A DNA stretch of 64,000 bases from Paguma larvata (GCA_030068075.1 CM057835.1:20237957-20301956); one strand, 5' to 3'. Positions 12,298-24,915 are shown, counted from the stretch's first letter. Notes: generated from the letters alone by a model not told the origin. A program made the numbers and translations.

Positions 12298-12521
12298 TGT
12301 ACCTTACTGATTTACTACTCCTATAATTTTTTCCAGTTACCAGCTCTATTATTCCAGCTGATAAAGTAGAGCTATCAAATAGGTTACTGAAGATATTCCA
12401 TTAAATTAATAGAAAAAGACTAGACGAAGATTTGGAAGTCATCAACATAGAGTTTGAAGTGATGAGCAGCTTTCTCAACACTTACTCACAGGGAGAAGTT
12501 ATAGTTAGGTCATGATGGAAG

Positions 12522-12664
12522 TGTTGTAGCCACCAGCCACATGTGGCTGGCTAGCGAGTAGTTGGAATATGGCTAGCGAGACTGAGTAACTGATATTTAG
12601 ATTTGTTTAATTTAAGTTTAAATAGCCACATATTTCTAGTGGCTACCATATTGGACGGCACAAC
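12522..12664. mobile_element. Short hAT-like DNA transposon relic
   Basis: The sequence begins GTTGTAGCCACCAGCCACAT and ends GTGGCTACCATATTGGAC. The ends are inverted-repeat related, and AT-rich sequence lies between. It resembles a common mammalian non-autonomous DNA element. The family is not assigned. Confidence 0.55.
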
Positions 12665-13379
12665 ATGTGTAATATGTAAATAAGAAAACAAAACTTTTGC
12701 TTTGAAAGCTAAATATTTAGGCATTTAGGCAGGCTTTGATCTTTTAAAGAGGGGAGATGTTTTAAAGTTTCAAATATATGACCCTCAGCATTTTAAAAAG
12801 GAAGCTAGTTTCTTGAAAAGGTAAGTTTCTTTAAAAAAAGTAATTGGAAAAACTAGGATTGGATAAAAAAGAGTGATTGTGGGTGTAAAATATGTTTTGG
12901 GAACTCCAGTAGTTTGGTTTTGTTGCTAGAAATTCCTTTTATTTCAGTGTTTCAGATGCGTAAACATTAAACTGAATCCCTTGTGTTTCTAGCTCTTAAC
13001 ACTAAAATGTGTATACATTAAAGCGACAAAACTAATAAAATCCGAGTTCCCTAACATTACTGTGGCATAGCGATATATTTTATAAAATGTCGCACAGTGT
13101 GAATATGGTATGGAACAAGTTACTTTTAGGTTGGCCGGCCAGTGCTACTAATACCTTGGAAAGACTCTGTTCTTTCATCACATGTCTCCAGTCACACAAA
13201 TTTGGTAATTTGGGAATAAACAACATTATCTTGTCTTGAGTGGAATCAATTGTATGTCTGCTATTGTAATTTTATCAACACAGCCTGGAATCTGTATGGT
13301 TATGTCCTAGGTATGGAACCAAATGATCTAGAATGTGCTTGTTTTAGTTATCCTCAACAAAATAATAATCTTGGGGGCA

Positions 13380-13740
13380 GTATCTGCAGTTTGAGAAACA
13401 CAAATGAACAGGTGGTGATGGCGGCAATCACTGGATACTGGATAGAATGGGTACAGTGAGAGAATGGATTTGGGAAAAGATGGAACAAAGTAGGGGTAGT
13501 GGTTTGGGCTGTTGTAGTCTAGAAAAGTAATGATGGTTTGAACTAATGCTGTAGCAGGAGGTATGGAAAGGTGTTAGAGTCAATCAAGAGAAATTAGTAC
13601 ATGTAAGTACTGACGATGGTAGCGAGACAGAACTGTTGGTGCATGCTGCATTTCTGGCTTGAGTCGCTGGGGTGCTTCAAAGAGGTCGATAAAGAATAGG
13701 GGAAGAAGAGCAAGTTTGGGATGGGGTGAGGAAGACTGAG
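13380..13740 (-). repeat. L2 fragment (antisense)
   Basis: This resembles antisense L2: TGGGCTGTTGTAGTCTAG, TAATGATGGTTTGAACTAAT, then TCTGGCTTGAGTCGCTGGGG. It is probably part of the same broken copy as 15150-16690. Confidence 0.55.
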
Positions 13741-14174
13741 TTACAATAATTTTGTTATTTGGACTTCTGAAAGGATCCAGTGTGTCCCCAGGAACTCCCA
13801 GGTCATGCTTTGAGAACTCCTGTCATTGTGGTTTGTCATAACTTACTAGGATCGCCTAACAGAGGGGCAAATAGAAGAAAATCATCTTGCCACCCCATTG
13901 GTAGTGAATAAATGCATAAATTAGTCTCGTGCAGAGTAAGAAGGAACTTCGAGAAAGGTAGTAGGAGAATTCAGAAACGGTGGTGTTACAAAAGCCTAGG
14001 AAAGGAATTTTACTTTGTAGTATTCATTGGATTTCCAGTTTAGAAGACATCTGGTGACCACTTATGAGAAACCAGAAGTGTTTGTTAGAATGCCAGAAAG
14101 TTTCCAGGAAATGAGAAATTAGAAGCAAAATGTATCCTGCTGTTTTAAAAGTTTTAAAATTTGATGGGTAATTT

Positions 14175-14375
14175 GTACACAGGATAAAAGGATAGTCAAT
14201 AAAAAAGCCTCCCTCCCTCTCCAGCCTCTCATGTGCAGAGTCCTCTTCTTAAGAGGAAACTACTGTTAATCAGTGTTTTTCGTGTGTCCTTCCAGAGCTT
14301 CTGTGAATTTACAAATATGTGTGTACAGTGTATGTGCCTTTTTACCCCTCTCCCCATACAAATAATTAGAACTTT
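14175..14375. repeat. Old LINE-type fragment
   Basis: The pattern GAGGAAACTACTGTTAATCA, GTGTCCTTCCAGAGCTTCTG and then ATATGTGTGTACAGTGTATG is that of an old LINE 3' region. The subfamily is uncertain. Confidence 0.4.
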
Positions 14376-14519
14376 TATGGAGATTGAATGAGAGGTAGAG
14401 GAGAGAGGGAAATAGAAGAGAATGCATGACCAAGGAACATTATCATTATTGTTTTTTTCCTTTAATGGATAAAAGAGGCTAAGAGAGAACCAACAGAGAG
14501 GCAGGTGTCCAATCTGAGA

Positions 14520-14655
14520 GTCCATGCTTCAGGAGGCCCTCCAGGAACCTTTGAACTAAGTGCAGTATTTTCTGTTAATGCATTTTTGCGAGGAGAGAGT
14601 CTATCAAATTCTAAAGGAAAATGTAGCTGATAAAGCTAAGAACCACTGTTTTAGA
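14520..14655 (+). mobile_element. hAT-Charlie-type DNA transposon relic
   Basis: The copy starts CATGCTTCAGGAGGCCCTCC and ends GCTAAGAACCACTGTTTTAG. Its terminal AAGAACCACTG is typical of Charlie-group termini. The family is not assigned. Confidence 0.4.
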
Positions 14656-15149
14656 AGCAGGAGAGGAAGCGGCCTTGGTAAAAGATATGAGGGACCAACT
14701 CACTTGCTGTATTTCAAGTTAGGCCTTTGTTGAACAGATTGGGGATTTTTCAGTTATTGAAAGTAGTACTTTGGTGGGCTGACTTATTTATGTCCTCAGG
14801 ACCCCCCTTGGTAGGATCATTCTGATTACCAGCTCCTGATAGAGCAGACTATGTGGTAAGAACTGCCCCTTGGATTCTTTCTAGAATCTTTCCATCCGCA
14901 CTTGAAAACAGAGACTTCATTCTTTCCACCAACATTCCTGGCCTTACAGAAAAAGTAACTAAAATCTTTTCCAAAGATGCTAAGCACTTGTTGAATGGAG
15001 CGTCTTCTGGTATCTCTCTAGTGCATATAGTTGGGAGTGAAGAGGGGAAGTGAGAGATCACAGGTGATAAATTAGCATTTCTAGACCTTGAAGTCCTTAT
15101 AAGGGATTACTGGCATCTCCTTTAAGTGTGGGCCACTGTTGAGCTCAGT

Positions 15150-16690
15150 TTCCGTTAATTGGAATTGAAATGGACAAAAGTGGAAGTGGAGAGTAAGTGA
15201 TGATGGCCTAGACATGTGGTAGTGGAGAGAAGTGGACAGTTTCTAGATCTGCTTTGAATGTAGAATTTACAGGATTTGCTAATCCTGTCTGTGGGAAAAT
15301 GACAGAGAAGACTCAAGTGTGAGACCTTAGTTTTTAGATGAGTAGGTGGATTGGGTTACAATTCACTGAGATCAACTTAGGAAAGAATTTATATGGGTCA
15401 GTAAAATAAATGTTGAATGTGGAGTTTGAGGTGCTTACTAAACATCCAAGTGGAGATGTTGCATATGCAGTTGGTACGCCAAATCGTAAGGTCTCAGCAC
15501 TTAGGCAGTATTCCAAGTAATGGGACTAAAAAAGACTACCCAGACACAAAGATCCTGAACCAAGCTCTGAGCAAATCCAATAACTAGACCTTGGTTAGAG
15601 CAGAAAGAATCAGCAAAGTGGATTGCGAAAGAATGGCTAGTAAGGTAGGAGAGACATAGGAGAGGAGGATGTTTCAAAAAGAAGAGTGAGTGTTCAGTTG
15701 TATTGATGCCGCTGAAGGGTTGAGTGGAGGGAAACTGAGAAATTTCCATTGAATTTGGCAACATGAAAGTAAATTAATAGCCTTGATTTTCAGTGGCAAC
15801 TGAAGCCAGATTGGACAGAGTTAAAAGTGAGTGAGAGATAAAATTAAGATGGACAAATCTTTCAGTAAATTTTTTTTGGATAGAGAAGAGAATCACTAGA
15901 TAGTAGATGAAAGAGATGCTGATTTGGTTAAACTCCCAACTTAAAGACTTTGAAAAGTTTAAGAAGAATAGGGTCTGTAGCACGAGTGGAAAAACCATAG
16001 AGGTCAAGCAAGTTAAGCACATTTGCAGTGATGATGATGGACCATGAAACCTGTACTGGGTTGGGAGGAGTGTGAAAGGGGTTAAGGAACAGTGAGAAAA
16101 CAAGACAGTCAATGGATAGGAGATATTGATGGGGTAAAAGAAAGCAGAAGGTAGTGAGCTGTAAGGATAGAAAGTAAGAATTGAGAGACTCGGATGCTTG
16201 ACTGAGATACTGGAGATGGTGTAGTTACTAGTGTTGACAAGCCTGTGGTTATAGCGTTAGGTGAGTGAGGTTGGGCAGAGGAATAGGTCAAAGGACTCCG
16301 GATGTTGGGGAGTTATCCACATGGCTGTTGATCCCATTCTGTCCAGAATGAGGACAAGAGTTGGGATGGAGAAGACTAAAATGGAAACTAAAGTCTAGTG
16401 AATGGGGGAGAGTAGTAGCCAGATACAGGAACTTCAATGGAACTGGTGTTTTCGAAGGATAAAAAATGGAGAAATGATTTGAGAAAAATGGGAGGGCCCT
16501 TGGGTATGTAGGAGAGAGGGAGAGAGGAAGAGTGGGAGGAAGGAGCGGGAAAGAGAAAAGCTTCATTTGAGAGGACTTGGCCATCAAAGGATGGCCCAGT
16601 CAGTGAGTGCAGGAACTGGAGAGAACCTTTAGAGAAAATATCAAGGATATAGGGAAGCCTAGTCCACATTCAAGGGTGTATTGTATGAGG
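15150..16690 (-). repeat. L2 ORF2 fragment (antisense) with reverse-transcriptase remnants
   Basis: Minus-strand translation shows L2 reverse-transcriptase-like text. YLTSHSFAIHFADSFCSN lines up with the L2 segment SYLTGRSFSVSFAGSSSS, and downstream SPLGCLVSTSNSTFNIYF resembles the ISTWMSNRHLKLNMSK segment. It is broken into frames of 60-112 residues and is long dead. Confidence 0.75.
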
Positions 16691-17059
16691 ATTGGGCGTG
16701 GGATGGGTCAAAAAAGTTTGAAAGCCACTGAACAGTGCTGTAGATGAGTGGACGTACAGAATATTATGGGGATGAGTGGTGGGTGATAATGTATGATTTG
16801 AGAGACTTGACTCTTGGGTTACTACTGAGAAATGTGATATGTGGTGGTATTAATTTGGGTAATTGTTAGAGCAGAGTACACAGTTGAAATATTATGGTCC
16901 AGACTACGGGCTGACTTTGTGACTCAGAGGAAGACACTGACCACATCCCACATATAAGCATAACTTAAATAGTAATAGATGGAGTAAGTCTAGGGGCTGT
17001 TTCTCTTACATTGGTAATGTCAAGGCAGATAATATAAATAACATAGTCTTTAAAAAGTT

Positions 17060-17262
17060 TTTTTTTTTTAATGTTTTATTTTTGAGAGAGGGAGAGAGAA
17101 CAAGTGGGGGAGGGGCAGAAAGAAAGTGGGACAGAGGATCCACAGCACAGATCCTCCATGCTGACAGCAGGGAACGCAGTGCGGGACCTGAACTCGCAGA
17201 CTGCAAGATCATATCCTGAGCTGAAGTCAGAAGCTTAATTGACTGAGCCACCCAAGTGCCCC
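17060..17262 (-). repeat. Feline SINE
   Basis: Reverse element: TTTTTTTTTTAATGTTTTAT, GA-rich body, and TTGACTGAGCCACCCAAGTG followed by CCCC. Confidence 0.93.
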
Positions 17263-17941
17263 AGGTGACTTTATTCTTTGCATAATAATTTCGAGATGGA
17301 CATTGTAGACAGCAATGAATTATAGTATTTTCCACCTGTTTAGCACCTGTAAATTTAAAGCAGAAAATGATACTATTGAAGGGTGAGGTCTGCATAAGAT
17401 TTTACATGTAATAGACATTTTATGCATCCATTTATTCCACGGAAAACTTCCAGCACGCGATATGCTTAGGCATTATTGCAGACTCTGAAAATATGATAAA
17501 GGAAATTTCTGAGGTGTCTCAGGTGAGGTCAAGGCAGTAGACAACCTGGTCACAGCTTGTCAAGCTGGCATAAGGAATGGTATGGAATGCTGTTTTCAGA
17601 CTCCGGGTAGGGAGCAATAGGACTGCTGTGGCTGCTGCGTGGAAAGTGTAGAGGTACGGAAGTGAAGTCGGGGGCCAGTGCTCTTATGGGCAGGAAGGAT
17701 GGTGACGTGGACAATGCTTGCTCAATGAGTGAATAAAGAAGGAAAGAATCAGAGCAAAGGCCTCTTTAGTCCTAGAACTGTTTAGTATTGTCCAAAGCAC
17801 TTCTCATTTTCTCTTTGCAGGAGCTTCCTTAATAAAAGATACCTAATTACCTTTTGCTAATAAATAATCTTTAGCTAATAAATGGAGATAAGTTATCAGC
17901 TGACAGCAGTGTTCCATTCTTTTGGCTAATTTGAGCAGATA

Positions 17942-18239
17942 CAATTGATCCTTGAACACAGGTTGAGCTGTACAGGTCCACTTCGATGCAGACTTTTCTT
18001 TGATAAATGCAGTGCAATACTGTACATGTATTTTCTTTTCTCTAGCTTTGGTGTAAGAATACAGTGTATAATACAACATAAAAATTATGTATTAATCAAC
18101 TGTTTATGTTATCCATAAGGCTTCTGGTCACAGTAGGCAATAAATAGTAAAGTTTATAGGGAGTCAAGATTATATGTGGATATTTGACTGTTATTGCAGT
18201 TAGGTGCCCCTAACCACCACGTTGTTCAAGGGTCGTCTG
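17942..18239 (+). mobile_element. Tigger-type (Tc1/mariner) non-autonomous element
   Basis: A 298-bp element bounded by TA on both sides (17940-17941 and 18240-18241), the Tc1/mariner target duplication. The ends form inverted repeats: CCTTGAACAC on the left and GTTGTTCAAGGG on the right. Inside are GAATACAGTGTATAATACAA and TCAACTGTTTATGTTATCC, as in common Tigger-derived MERs. It has no transposase. Confidence 0.8.
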
Positions 18240-19064
18240 TATTTAGATATTGATTGGATAAAGGTTGCTAGGGAGCAAAAAGTGAACAGAAGAACTTTAT
18301 ATGTCAGCAAATAGGCTTGCTGATGAGAATAATCTCCTCACTATGATACTAGGTTTATATTGTAAGTTAGTGCTTCAAATCTATCCAACTATGATAGAAC
18401 CTTTGGAGACAGCTGGGCTTGGCTTTCATGCTAATAATGAAGGTAGATTTGGAGTCATAGTAGTCCATGCTACAGCATTGGCAAGGATTTATTTTGGATG
18501 CCTAGGTTTTTATGCTGGCAATTGAGGTCTATTTCACTGAGTTTTATAGGTCCTAAAGGGTTCCCTGACATTGTAGACTGTAAGTCAGCAAGAGAATTAA
18601 GCCCTACAGAAAATGATTTGTGTGACTGTTTCCACAGTTCTCCCAAGGATGTGTACACAGCTAGTGCCAACCCAGATGTAAAGGAGATAATGAATTCCAC
18701 ACAGTAGATGCCCTAGTTCGAGTAGAGCTGCTGTTCAATATTTGATTGAAACTCATTTCCATCTTTTCATCTTTTGCTGGGAGTCCTTTAATAACCTCAT
18801 ATTAACTAAACTGCAGGAAGTTATTTTTCAAGTAGAATTCTTCATAACTTGTTTTGTTTTCAGTGATGAATTTCAGTCCTCCACCTCTTCAATTAACTAC
18901 AAGTCCTTTTTAATGAGCTCAAAATGTAGTCCATCTACTTTTTTAAATATTGCATTGATCTAAAAAACAAAAATCTTGCTCTTAGCATATTATACTAAGT
19001 GGATTTTCAGTACAAAATCCTAGATCCCAGATAATTTTTTATTTTTTGCAAAGACCTAGGAAGT

Positions 19065-19162
19065 TTGCAGAACCTTGTGAATGAATATATTGAACACTGA
19101 ATCGTACACTTAAAAATGGTGAATTCTATGGTGTGTGAATTATATCCCAGTTAAACAAAATC
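19065..19162 (+). repeat. L1 3' end fragment
   Basis: GAATCGTACACTTAAAAATG, then GGTGTGTGAATTATATCCCA, then CAGTTAAACAAAAT, is a mammalian L1 3' terminus in sense. Confidence 0.65.
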
Positions 19163-19454
19163 AAAGATTGTAAACCACTTTGCATTATAAGCTTTGATTT
19201 TGTGGAAAGGCATTAACTATAGGCTACTGTACATATTCTGAAACAAATCTGAAATTATTTGCTTGATGATAATCTTGGTTTGATCTAAATGTACCACTCA
19301 GGCTCCCCTCTTTGTGAACCAGGGGATGGCTTTTCTCCTGAAAAAGCTAATGGGTTTAAGTTCCTAGAGTTTAGTAGCATGCTCAGAAACACATTAATGC
19401 TGATGTTAGAGCCGCTATTTACTCAGAATTGGCATGCCAACAGGACTATAAAAT

Positions 19455-19612
19455 ATATACTTATTTTGTCGTCTTCTCAGAATGTAAGCTCTGAGACAGA
19501 GATTTTTGTGTTTTGATGACGACTGTATGTATACTCAACAACTGTATACCCAACATACAATCAGTGCCCGGCACATAGTAGGCACTCAGTATTTGTTCTA
19601 TGACTGAATGAA
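19455..19612 (+). repeat. L2 3' end
   Basis: GAATGTAAGCTCTGAGACAG and CAGTGCCCGGCACATAGTAG are typical of the L2 tail, followed by CACTCAGTATTTGTTCT. Confidence 0.75.
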
Positions 19613-19624
19613 AGCTGCGTTAGG

Positions 19625-19745
19625 CAGCAGTGTTATGCTTGCATTATCTTGTGTGATCTTTGTAAGAATCTTATGAATAGTCATTGTTATCATCCTCATT
19701 TACAGACGAGGAGAGTGATCCCAGAAAAACAAAGTCTTTGCTTCT
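19625..19745 (-). repeat. MIR element
   Basis: Reverse MIR: ATCATCCTCATTTACAGACG, then AGGAGAGTGATCCCAG. Confidence 0.6.
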
Positions 19746-20162
19746 CAAATTGGGGCGTGAATATCTCTTGGGGGTATGTACTATACGGAAAGTAATAGAA
19801 TTAAAATGATACTTGAATGATTCTTGGAAGTATCAGTTTTGTTTGAGCATTTTGGGTAGGTAAAGCAACATTTTTTACATTAAAACAAGCATGGCTGATT
19901 TTTAAAAGTGCAAAATTTGCAAGAATTTTAAAGATGAAATGAGTCCTTTTGGTTCTTGTCACAGAATATGTACAATTCTGAACTGTCATTCAGTTTTATT
20001 TCAAAGCTAAGCTGGGAAAAGTGGTATTTAGAATATATAATTTAAGTTCCTGCTGTTCAAACTATGCTCATGTGAAGGCTTCCATAGTCTACACAGCATG
20101 CATGGTTTTAAAGGAGTGTTTCTGTATCCCTAACTTCTAGAAGTATACTCTTGCCTGCAGTT

Positions 20163-20206
20163 GATCTGAGCATGCCCTGAGATGGATCTGAGCATGCCCT
20201 GAGATG
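20163..20206. repeat. Perfect tandem duplication, 2 x 22 bp
   Basis: Two identical adjacent 22-bp units (20163-20184 and 20185-20206), each starting GATCTGAGCATGCCCTG. Each contains GAGCATGCCC. A run of 14 C follows at 20223-20236. Confidence 0.97.
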
Positions 20207-20663
20207 GAGGTACAGACTCTTTCCCCCCCCCCCCCCAGTTGCCCTTTTGTAGTCCACCGTCTCCCGTTGTACAGAAGAGCATACTTTTTACTAGCCCACC
20301 ATATTACCGTGATGCAAAATGTTTGGTCTCCATTAAAGGAATAATTTGAAATACTGGTGTTGATGCCGAGAAAATCAGTTACTTGGTAACAGTCAAGACT
20401 TTCTGCCAGTACAGTTGTTTGTCTAAAATTTACAGAGCACTTTATGTAGACTTCGATTATTAAAAATTTTTGATGGTTCACTGTGATATTTTGACATGTA
20501 ACTCAAAGGAAGTTCAAAGAATTTACTGACAAAACTCATTCTGTTTACTCATTTATGCAAATAGGGTTTCTTGCTGTTACAGCTACAAAAAATGAAGGAT
20601 AGGAATGGAATTGGTGCTAAATCTTAGGCCTATTCTAGCATTCACCTCAGACCATGAAGTTAT

Positions 20664-20876
20664 TAAAAAAAATTTTTTTTAACATTTATCTTTGAGAGAC
20701 GGAGACACAGAGCATGAACTGGGGAGGGGCAGAGAGAGGGAGACATAGAATCCGAAAAAGGCTCCAGGCTCCGAGCTGTCAGCACAGAGCCCGACGCAGG
20801 GCTTGAACCCACCAACCACGAGATCATGACCTGAACAGAAGTCGGCCACTCACTGACTGAGACACCCAAGCTCCCT
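20664..20876 (-). repeat. Feline SINE
   Basis: Reverse element with AATTTTTTTTAACATTTATC, GA-rich body, and CTGACTGAGACACCCAAGCT followed by CCCT. TGAAGTTATT and TGAGGTTATT flank it as a diverged duplication. Confidence 0.92.
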
Positions 20877-22238
20877 GAGGTTATTTTTAAATAAAAAAAT
20901 TCTCTTCTTTAATACACCTAATTTTTATATCACTCATTAACATCTAATTTACTATTTAGGGGCAGTTATATATTAGTGATGTAGTTAAGCAAAAGACTTT
21001 TTAATCACTGTGGTCACAAAAAGTTTAAAAAAATAATCTCCTGACATATGTGATCAGCTAAAGGTTTTCAAGCTTAAAAGAGGAAATAACTTTGGGAATG
21101 GAATTATTAGTTCAAAGAGAAAAAGGAGTGAAATAAAATAAGTAATTACTGAAAAATGTGTTCATGTTAAGTGATTGATGGTGGGTATATTTAGATGTTA
21201 GATACATTTTAAAATGATAGGTTTATTAGCAAAGTGTCAGTACTTAAAATGTGTAGTCAGTACATTTTTTGCAATTATTTACATTACAGTTTGAAATTGT
21301 CTTGATGTCAGCTTTGAAAAATAGGTGAGATATATATTTTCAAAAATGTTTTAACAGGTAGGAATGCAAACCATTTGAGAATCACTGGCTTATGACACCT
21401 ACTCTCCCCCACTTCTTTAAATATCCTCTTTTCTGGCCCAGTCAAGTTAGATCAGCCGAAAGGCTACATGATCATTAGACCACATGGGTGTTTAGTCCCT
21501 TTAAGAATTACCTTCACCAAGGTTCCTTTAAATTTTGTATTCTTGGCTTTTATACAAAGCCACTGAGAAAGAAAAAGCGTTTGAAATTTGCTTAGTTTTG
21601 TTGTGATGTTAGTGTCTCTCATTTTTTTCTAGATTTAATACTAGGACAGCTTTGTTTCCCTTATTAATTGGTATACTTCTCTCTGAGCTGATATCTATAT
21701 AATTTAATGTTTCTCTTTTCACCCAGGATCCTAAAAATTTCAGTTCCACTTTTGGTGCTCAGCCTTAGTATTGTTCACTACTAGTCTTTTCAAAAGGAAC
21801 TTTGTTTTCTACCTGTCGCTGATTTTCTGTTTTTAAAAATTAATTTTTATTGCGTGTTTGTTCTTTCTGAATGTGCCAAGATCCTTTTCAGAGATATTTA
21901 TTGGAAAGGGATGAAGTAAAAAAATTTTTTAATTTTAAAAAGATTTGTTTTTGTATTCCTCCCAGCACCTAAGAGGAAAGAATAGTCTCAAAAATTATTT
22001 GAGTACTTCCAGCCTAATGTACACATTATTATAAAATACATTAAATTTTGATTTGAGGGCTAGCCTATATACTGAGAAGACTAATCAAGGTTGGGAACTT
22101 TTCTAATATTAGAGTGTGTGTTTGCAAGTTTAATTTTATCATCTAAGAAACTTCTGCTTTACTTTTCCTTGTGCTGAAAGGGAAGATTACAACTATAAGA
22201 ATAGCCTTAATATTGTCCCATTAAAGAAGTGTTTGCTT

Positions 22239-22354
22239 GGGGTACCTGGTGACCCAGTCTTTTAAGTGTCTGACTCTGATTTTGGCTCATGTCTTGATCC
22301 CAGGGTCGTGCGATTGAGCTGCGTGCTCTGCGTTGAGCATGGACCCTGCTTAGG

Positions 22355-22394
<40 letters not shown>

Positions 22395-22478
22395 CCTTCT
22401 CCATCTCTCCCTCTCTCCCTCTCTCCTCCCCCTCTTCCCCTATCCCCAGCTTGTGTTCTCTCTGTCTCAAAAAAAAAC
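22239..22478 (+). repeat. Carnivore SINE with expanded CT tract
   Basis: Forward element: GGGGTACCTGGTGACCCAGT, CATGTCTTGATCCCAGGGTC, then (CT)n at about 22356-22392, CT-rich tail and CTGTCTCAAAAAAAAA. The internal CT tract has expanded into a microsatellite. Confidence 0.88.
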
Positions 22479-23320
22479 CCAACAGTATTTGCTTTATAAT
22501 TCTTAAATTTATGGCAGATAGGTAGTTATGTAGAAGGATTCAGACACACAACTGGGCACAAATAGTGACTCTTTGGCACTCTTTAGGTGAGAGTGGTAAT
22601 AAAATTTACTGTTTTTGTGACAGTTTCTGGGAAAACCAGTTAGTCCAGTTTTTCAGATTACATGCTACTGTTTTGGAATACAAAATTCATTCGCGAAAAA
22701 TTCTGTCTTCTGAGCTTTCAAGCCAGGTAAAAGGAGAAAACATACTAAAAACCAAAATAAGATCAAGAGAAAAGTAACACAGCACACTCTTGAATAATCT
22801 CTTACTCCCACTGAGGAATGCACTGTCTTGTCAGTCCATGGGAATTGTGTATTTTGAATATTTTTAGTCAACTTTTTCTTGTAGTTTTTACTTATACCAA
22901 AACCCTAAGTTAATGAAAAAAATAACAACCTACCATCATAGAACCAATGTTTTTATATGCTTCATGCTTCCTTCCAGTCTTTGTGGATTCAGAATTCATT
23001 TAGAAATAGTCCCTGCTGTCTCCAGTCATCCTTCATAACAGTGGAAATCTTACGAGGCTCCACTGTTTGTCCATACAAACAGTTGCAACGTACTGTTGTG
23101 TCCATTGATGCCGTCTTGTTCTAAATTCCAGCCGAGTAGATCGTTCTTTATTAAGGAACAAAAACATTAAAAACCAAATAAGGTATTGTTTAGCGATCTA
23201 TACTAATTATAACTAGTGATAGGAAAAGTTCTCTGTAAGCTTCTTTACGATAAAGTGTTGACTGTTTTATAGTTCGGGTGGCTTCACCTAGGGCCTCAGA
23301 ATACTCTAGATGTCATAAGT

Positions 23321-23420
23321 CAGAGGCGTCCAAACCTTCTGTGCATTACAGAATTACCAGGAGAGCTTTTAAAAATGTACATTCCTAAGCTTCACACTTT
23401 TAAAGATGGCATCCTAAGTG
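23321..23420 (+). mobile_element. MER5-type hAT relic
   Basis: CAGAGGCGTCCAAACCTTCT, then CATTACAGAATTACCAGGAG and AGCTTTTAAAAATG, follows the 5' half of a MER5-type element. Confidence 0.55.
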
Positions 23421-23542
23421 GTAATTTTGTAGCCTATCAGTCAGATTTGCTCACTTGTAAATTAAAGTTTTTGAAAACATATCTATAAAAATACGAAAGC
23501 TAAATACCTAAGAAACAGTCTTATTTAAGATGAGTATGTCTC

Positions 23543-23662
23543 AGGGCACGTGACTGGCTCAGTTGGAAGAGCAGAAGAGATGACTCTTCATCTTAGGGTT
23601 GTAGGTTAGAGCCCCATGTTGGGTGTAGAGATTGCTAAAGAAGTAAATAAATAAAAAAGAGA
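23543..23662 (+). repeat. Carnivore SINE, short form
   Basis: GGGCACGTGACTGGCTCAGT, GAGCCCCATGTTGGGTGTAG and a tail AAGTAAATAAATAAAAAAG. This is the short tRNA-derived form lacking the CT-rich block. Confidence 0.85.
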
Positions 23663-24179
23663 CTATCTTCTAAAGGTAAGCACATACCTTGGGACAAAAG
23701 TGAATGAGAGAAAGGAATGACAAGCATGCGTAGTACATACAGAGCAGAAGGGGTGGAGGGAAGGTGGTTGGAGAGGGCCGTGATGGAGACGTATTTAGTG
23801 GTGGGTCCAAATAATACTGTAATTGTCAGTTTATTTTGATGCTTACCTTTCTAGGTATTGATAACATTCCTTAAGCAGATGTCATCAATTCAACCCTTAC
23901 AGGGCTCAGAAAGGTAATGCAAATATGAGTTGTTGAGGAATTTTGCTAAAGGAGAACCTTGACACCTCTTGTGAGCAGCCATTACTAATTAATTATGGCC
24001 TCTTGTGGCCAAATCAAGTCTGGTATTTCTAGATCTTTGAGTTTTAAAGAGAAGTAGAGTCTGGATTTTATGTGATCTCTCCAAATTTGTAGATGTTGGC
24101 TCATTTATTGGACACTAAAAACTGAACGAAATACATTTATGGGTTAAACTTCATCCTCTTGCAACCAATTTGCAATCTT

Positions 24180-24345
24180 TTAGAGTAGTAGCATCAGCGT
24201 CACTTGAGACCTTAATAGAAATGCAGATTCCCAGGGCCCACTTCAGATCTCCACTGAGTCAGACTCTCCAGGAGTGAGGCCCCCAGGAGTCTGTGTTTTA
24301 ATAAACTCTCTGGGTGGTGAAATTTAAGAACCAGGTTTTGGAGTC
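24180..24345 (+). mobile_element. MER5A-type hAT element
   Basis: GTAGCATCAGCGTCACTTGA, GAAATGCAGATTCCCAGGGC, and GGAGTCTGTGTTTTAATAAA match the MER5A order. Confidence 0.75.
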
Positions 24346-24674
24346 TGGAAGTTGATAATTTGTATCAGGGGAAAGTTGTAAAGACAGAAGTTCATTGAAT
24401 ATCCTGTAGACTTATCAAGCACATTTCTGTATCAAAAATCCCGGGCGTGTTGTTTTCAGGTACAGATGACCTTTTATAAATATGTATTTTCTTGCCAGAA
24501 TCAGAACATACAATGATTAAATCACATTTCTTTCTTTTTCTTTTTTTTTTTTTCCCACCTCCTTTCTTACCCCTGCTTCCCCCATGGTTAGTGCCTTGCA
24601 AATGAACTTAAAAGGAACTCTGTGCCACATTTTGACTTCACTAGAACACATCTTAGATTTTACTTACTGACTGA

Positions 24675-24838
24675 TTGAAAGTAAGGGAATGGGTTAAATA
24701 GGTGGATTTAGGATTGCACTTATGACTGAGTACCAGGTGTTGTATGGAAGTGTCAAATTGCTAATTTTACATCTGAAACTAATATTACACTGTATGTTAA
24801 CTAACTGGAATTTAAATAAAAACCTTAAAAAATGGATA
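24675..24838 (+). repeat. Carnivore L1 3' end
   Basis: ACCAGGTGTTGTATGGAAGT, then CTGAAACTAATATTACACTG and ACTAACTGGAATTTAAATAA, is the 3' UTR end of the young carnivore L1 family, 5' truncated, with an A-rich tail. Confidence 0.85.
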
Positions 24839-24915
24839 ACGAATTAATAAAAAAGAATTCATCAAATTATATTTTTATGTAATATTTATTAACGAAAACA
24901 TGCTTATATCCACAG

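Larger units (their letters stand above)
9060..24915 (+). other. MBD2: MBD2 intron 2
   Basis: This 15.9-kb intron starts GTTGGT and ends CACAG. Its main contents are a long, broken antisense L2 (13380-16690), MIR and L2 3' ends, a Tigger element, hAT elements, four feline/carnivore SINEs, a feline L1 3' end and CT and poly-C tracts. Two short tandem duplications (9590-9665 and 20163-20206) stand out. Segments such as 11330-12060, 18250-19040 and 21000-22230 hold nothing that I recognise. Known truncated MBD2 isoforms use an alternative third exon in this interval in other mammals. I could not identify that exon by eye. Confidence 0.85.

Noticed and set aside
18301..18707. Overlapping short ORFs suggestive of a retrocopy
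   Set aside because: I could not match either frame to a known protein, and there is no poly-A tail or target duplication.
22239..22290. tRNA gene-like sequence at the start of carnivore SINEs
   Set aside because: These are tRNA-derived SINE heads lacking an intact cloverleaf, not tRNA genes.
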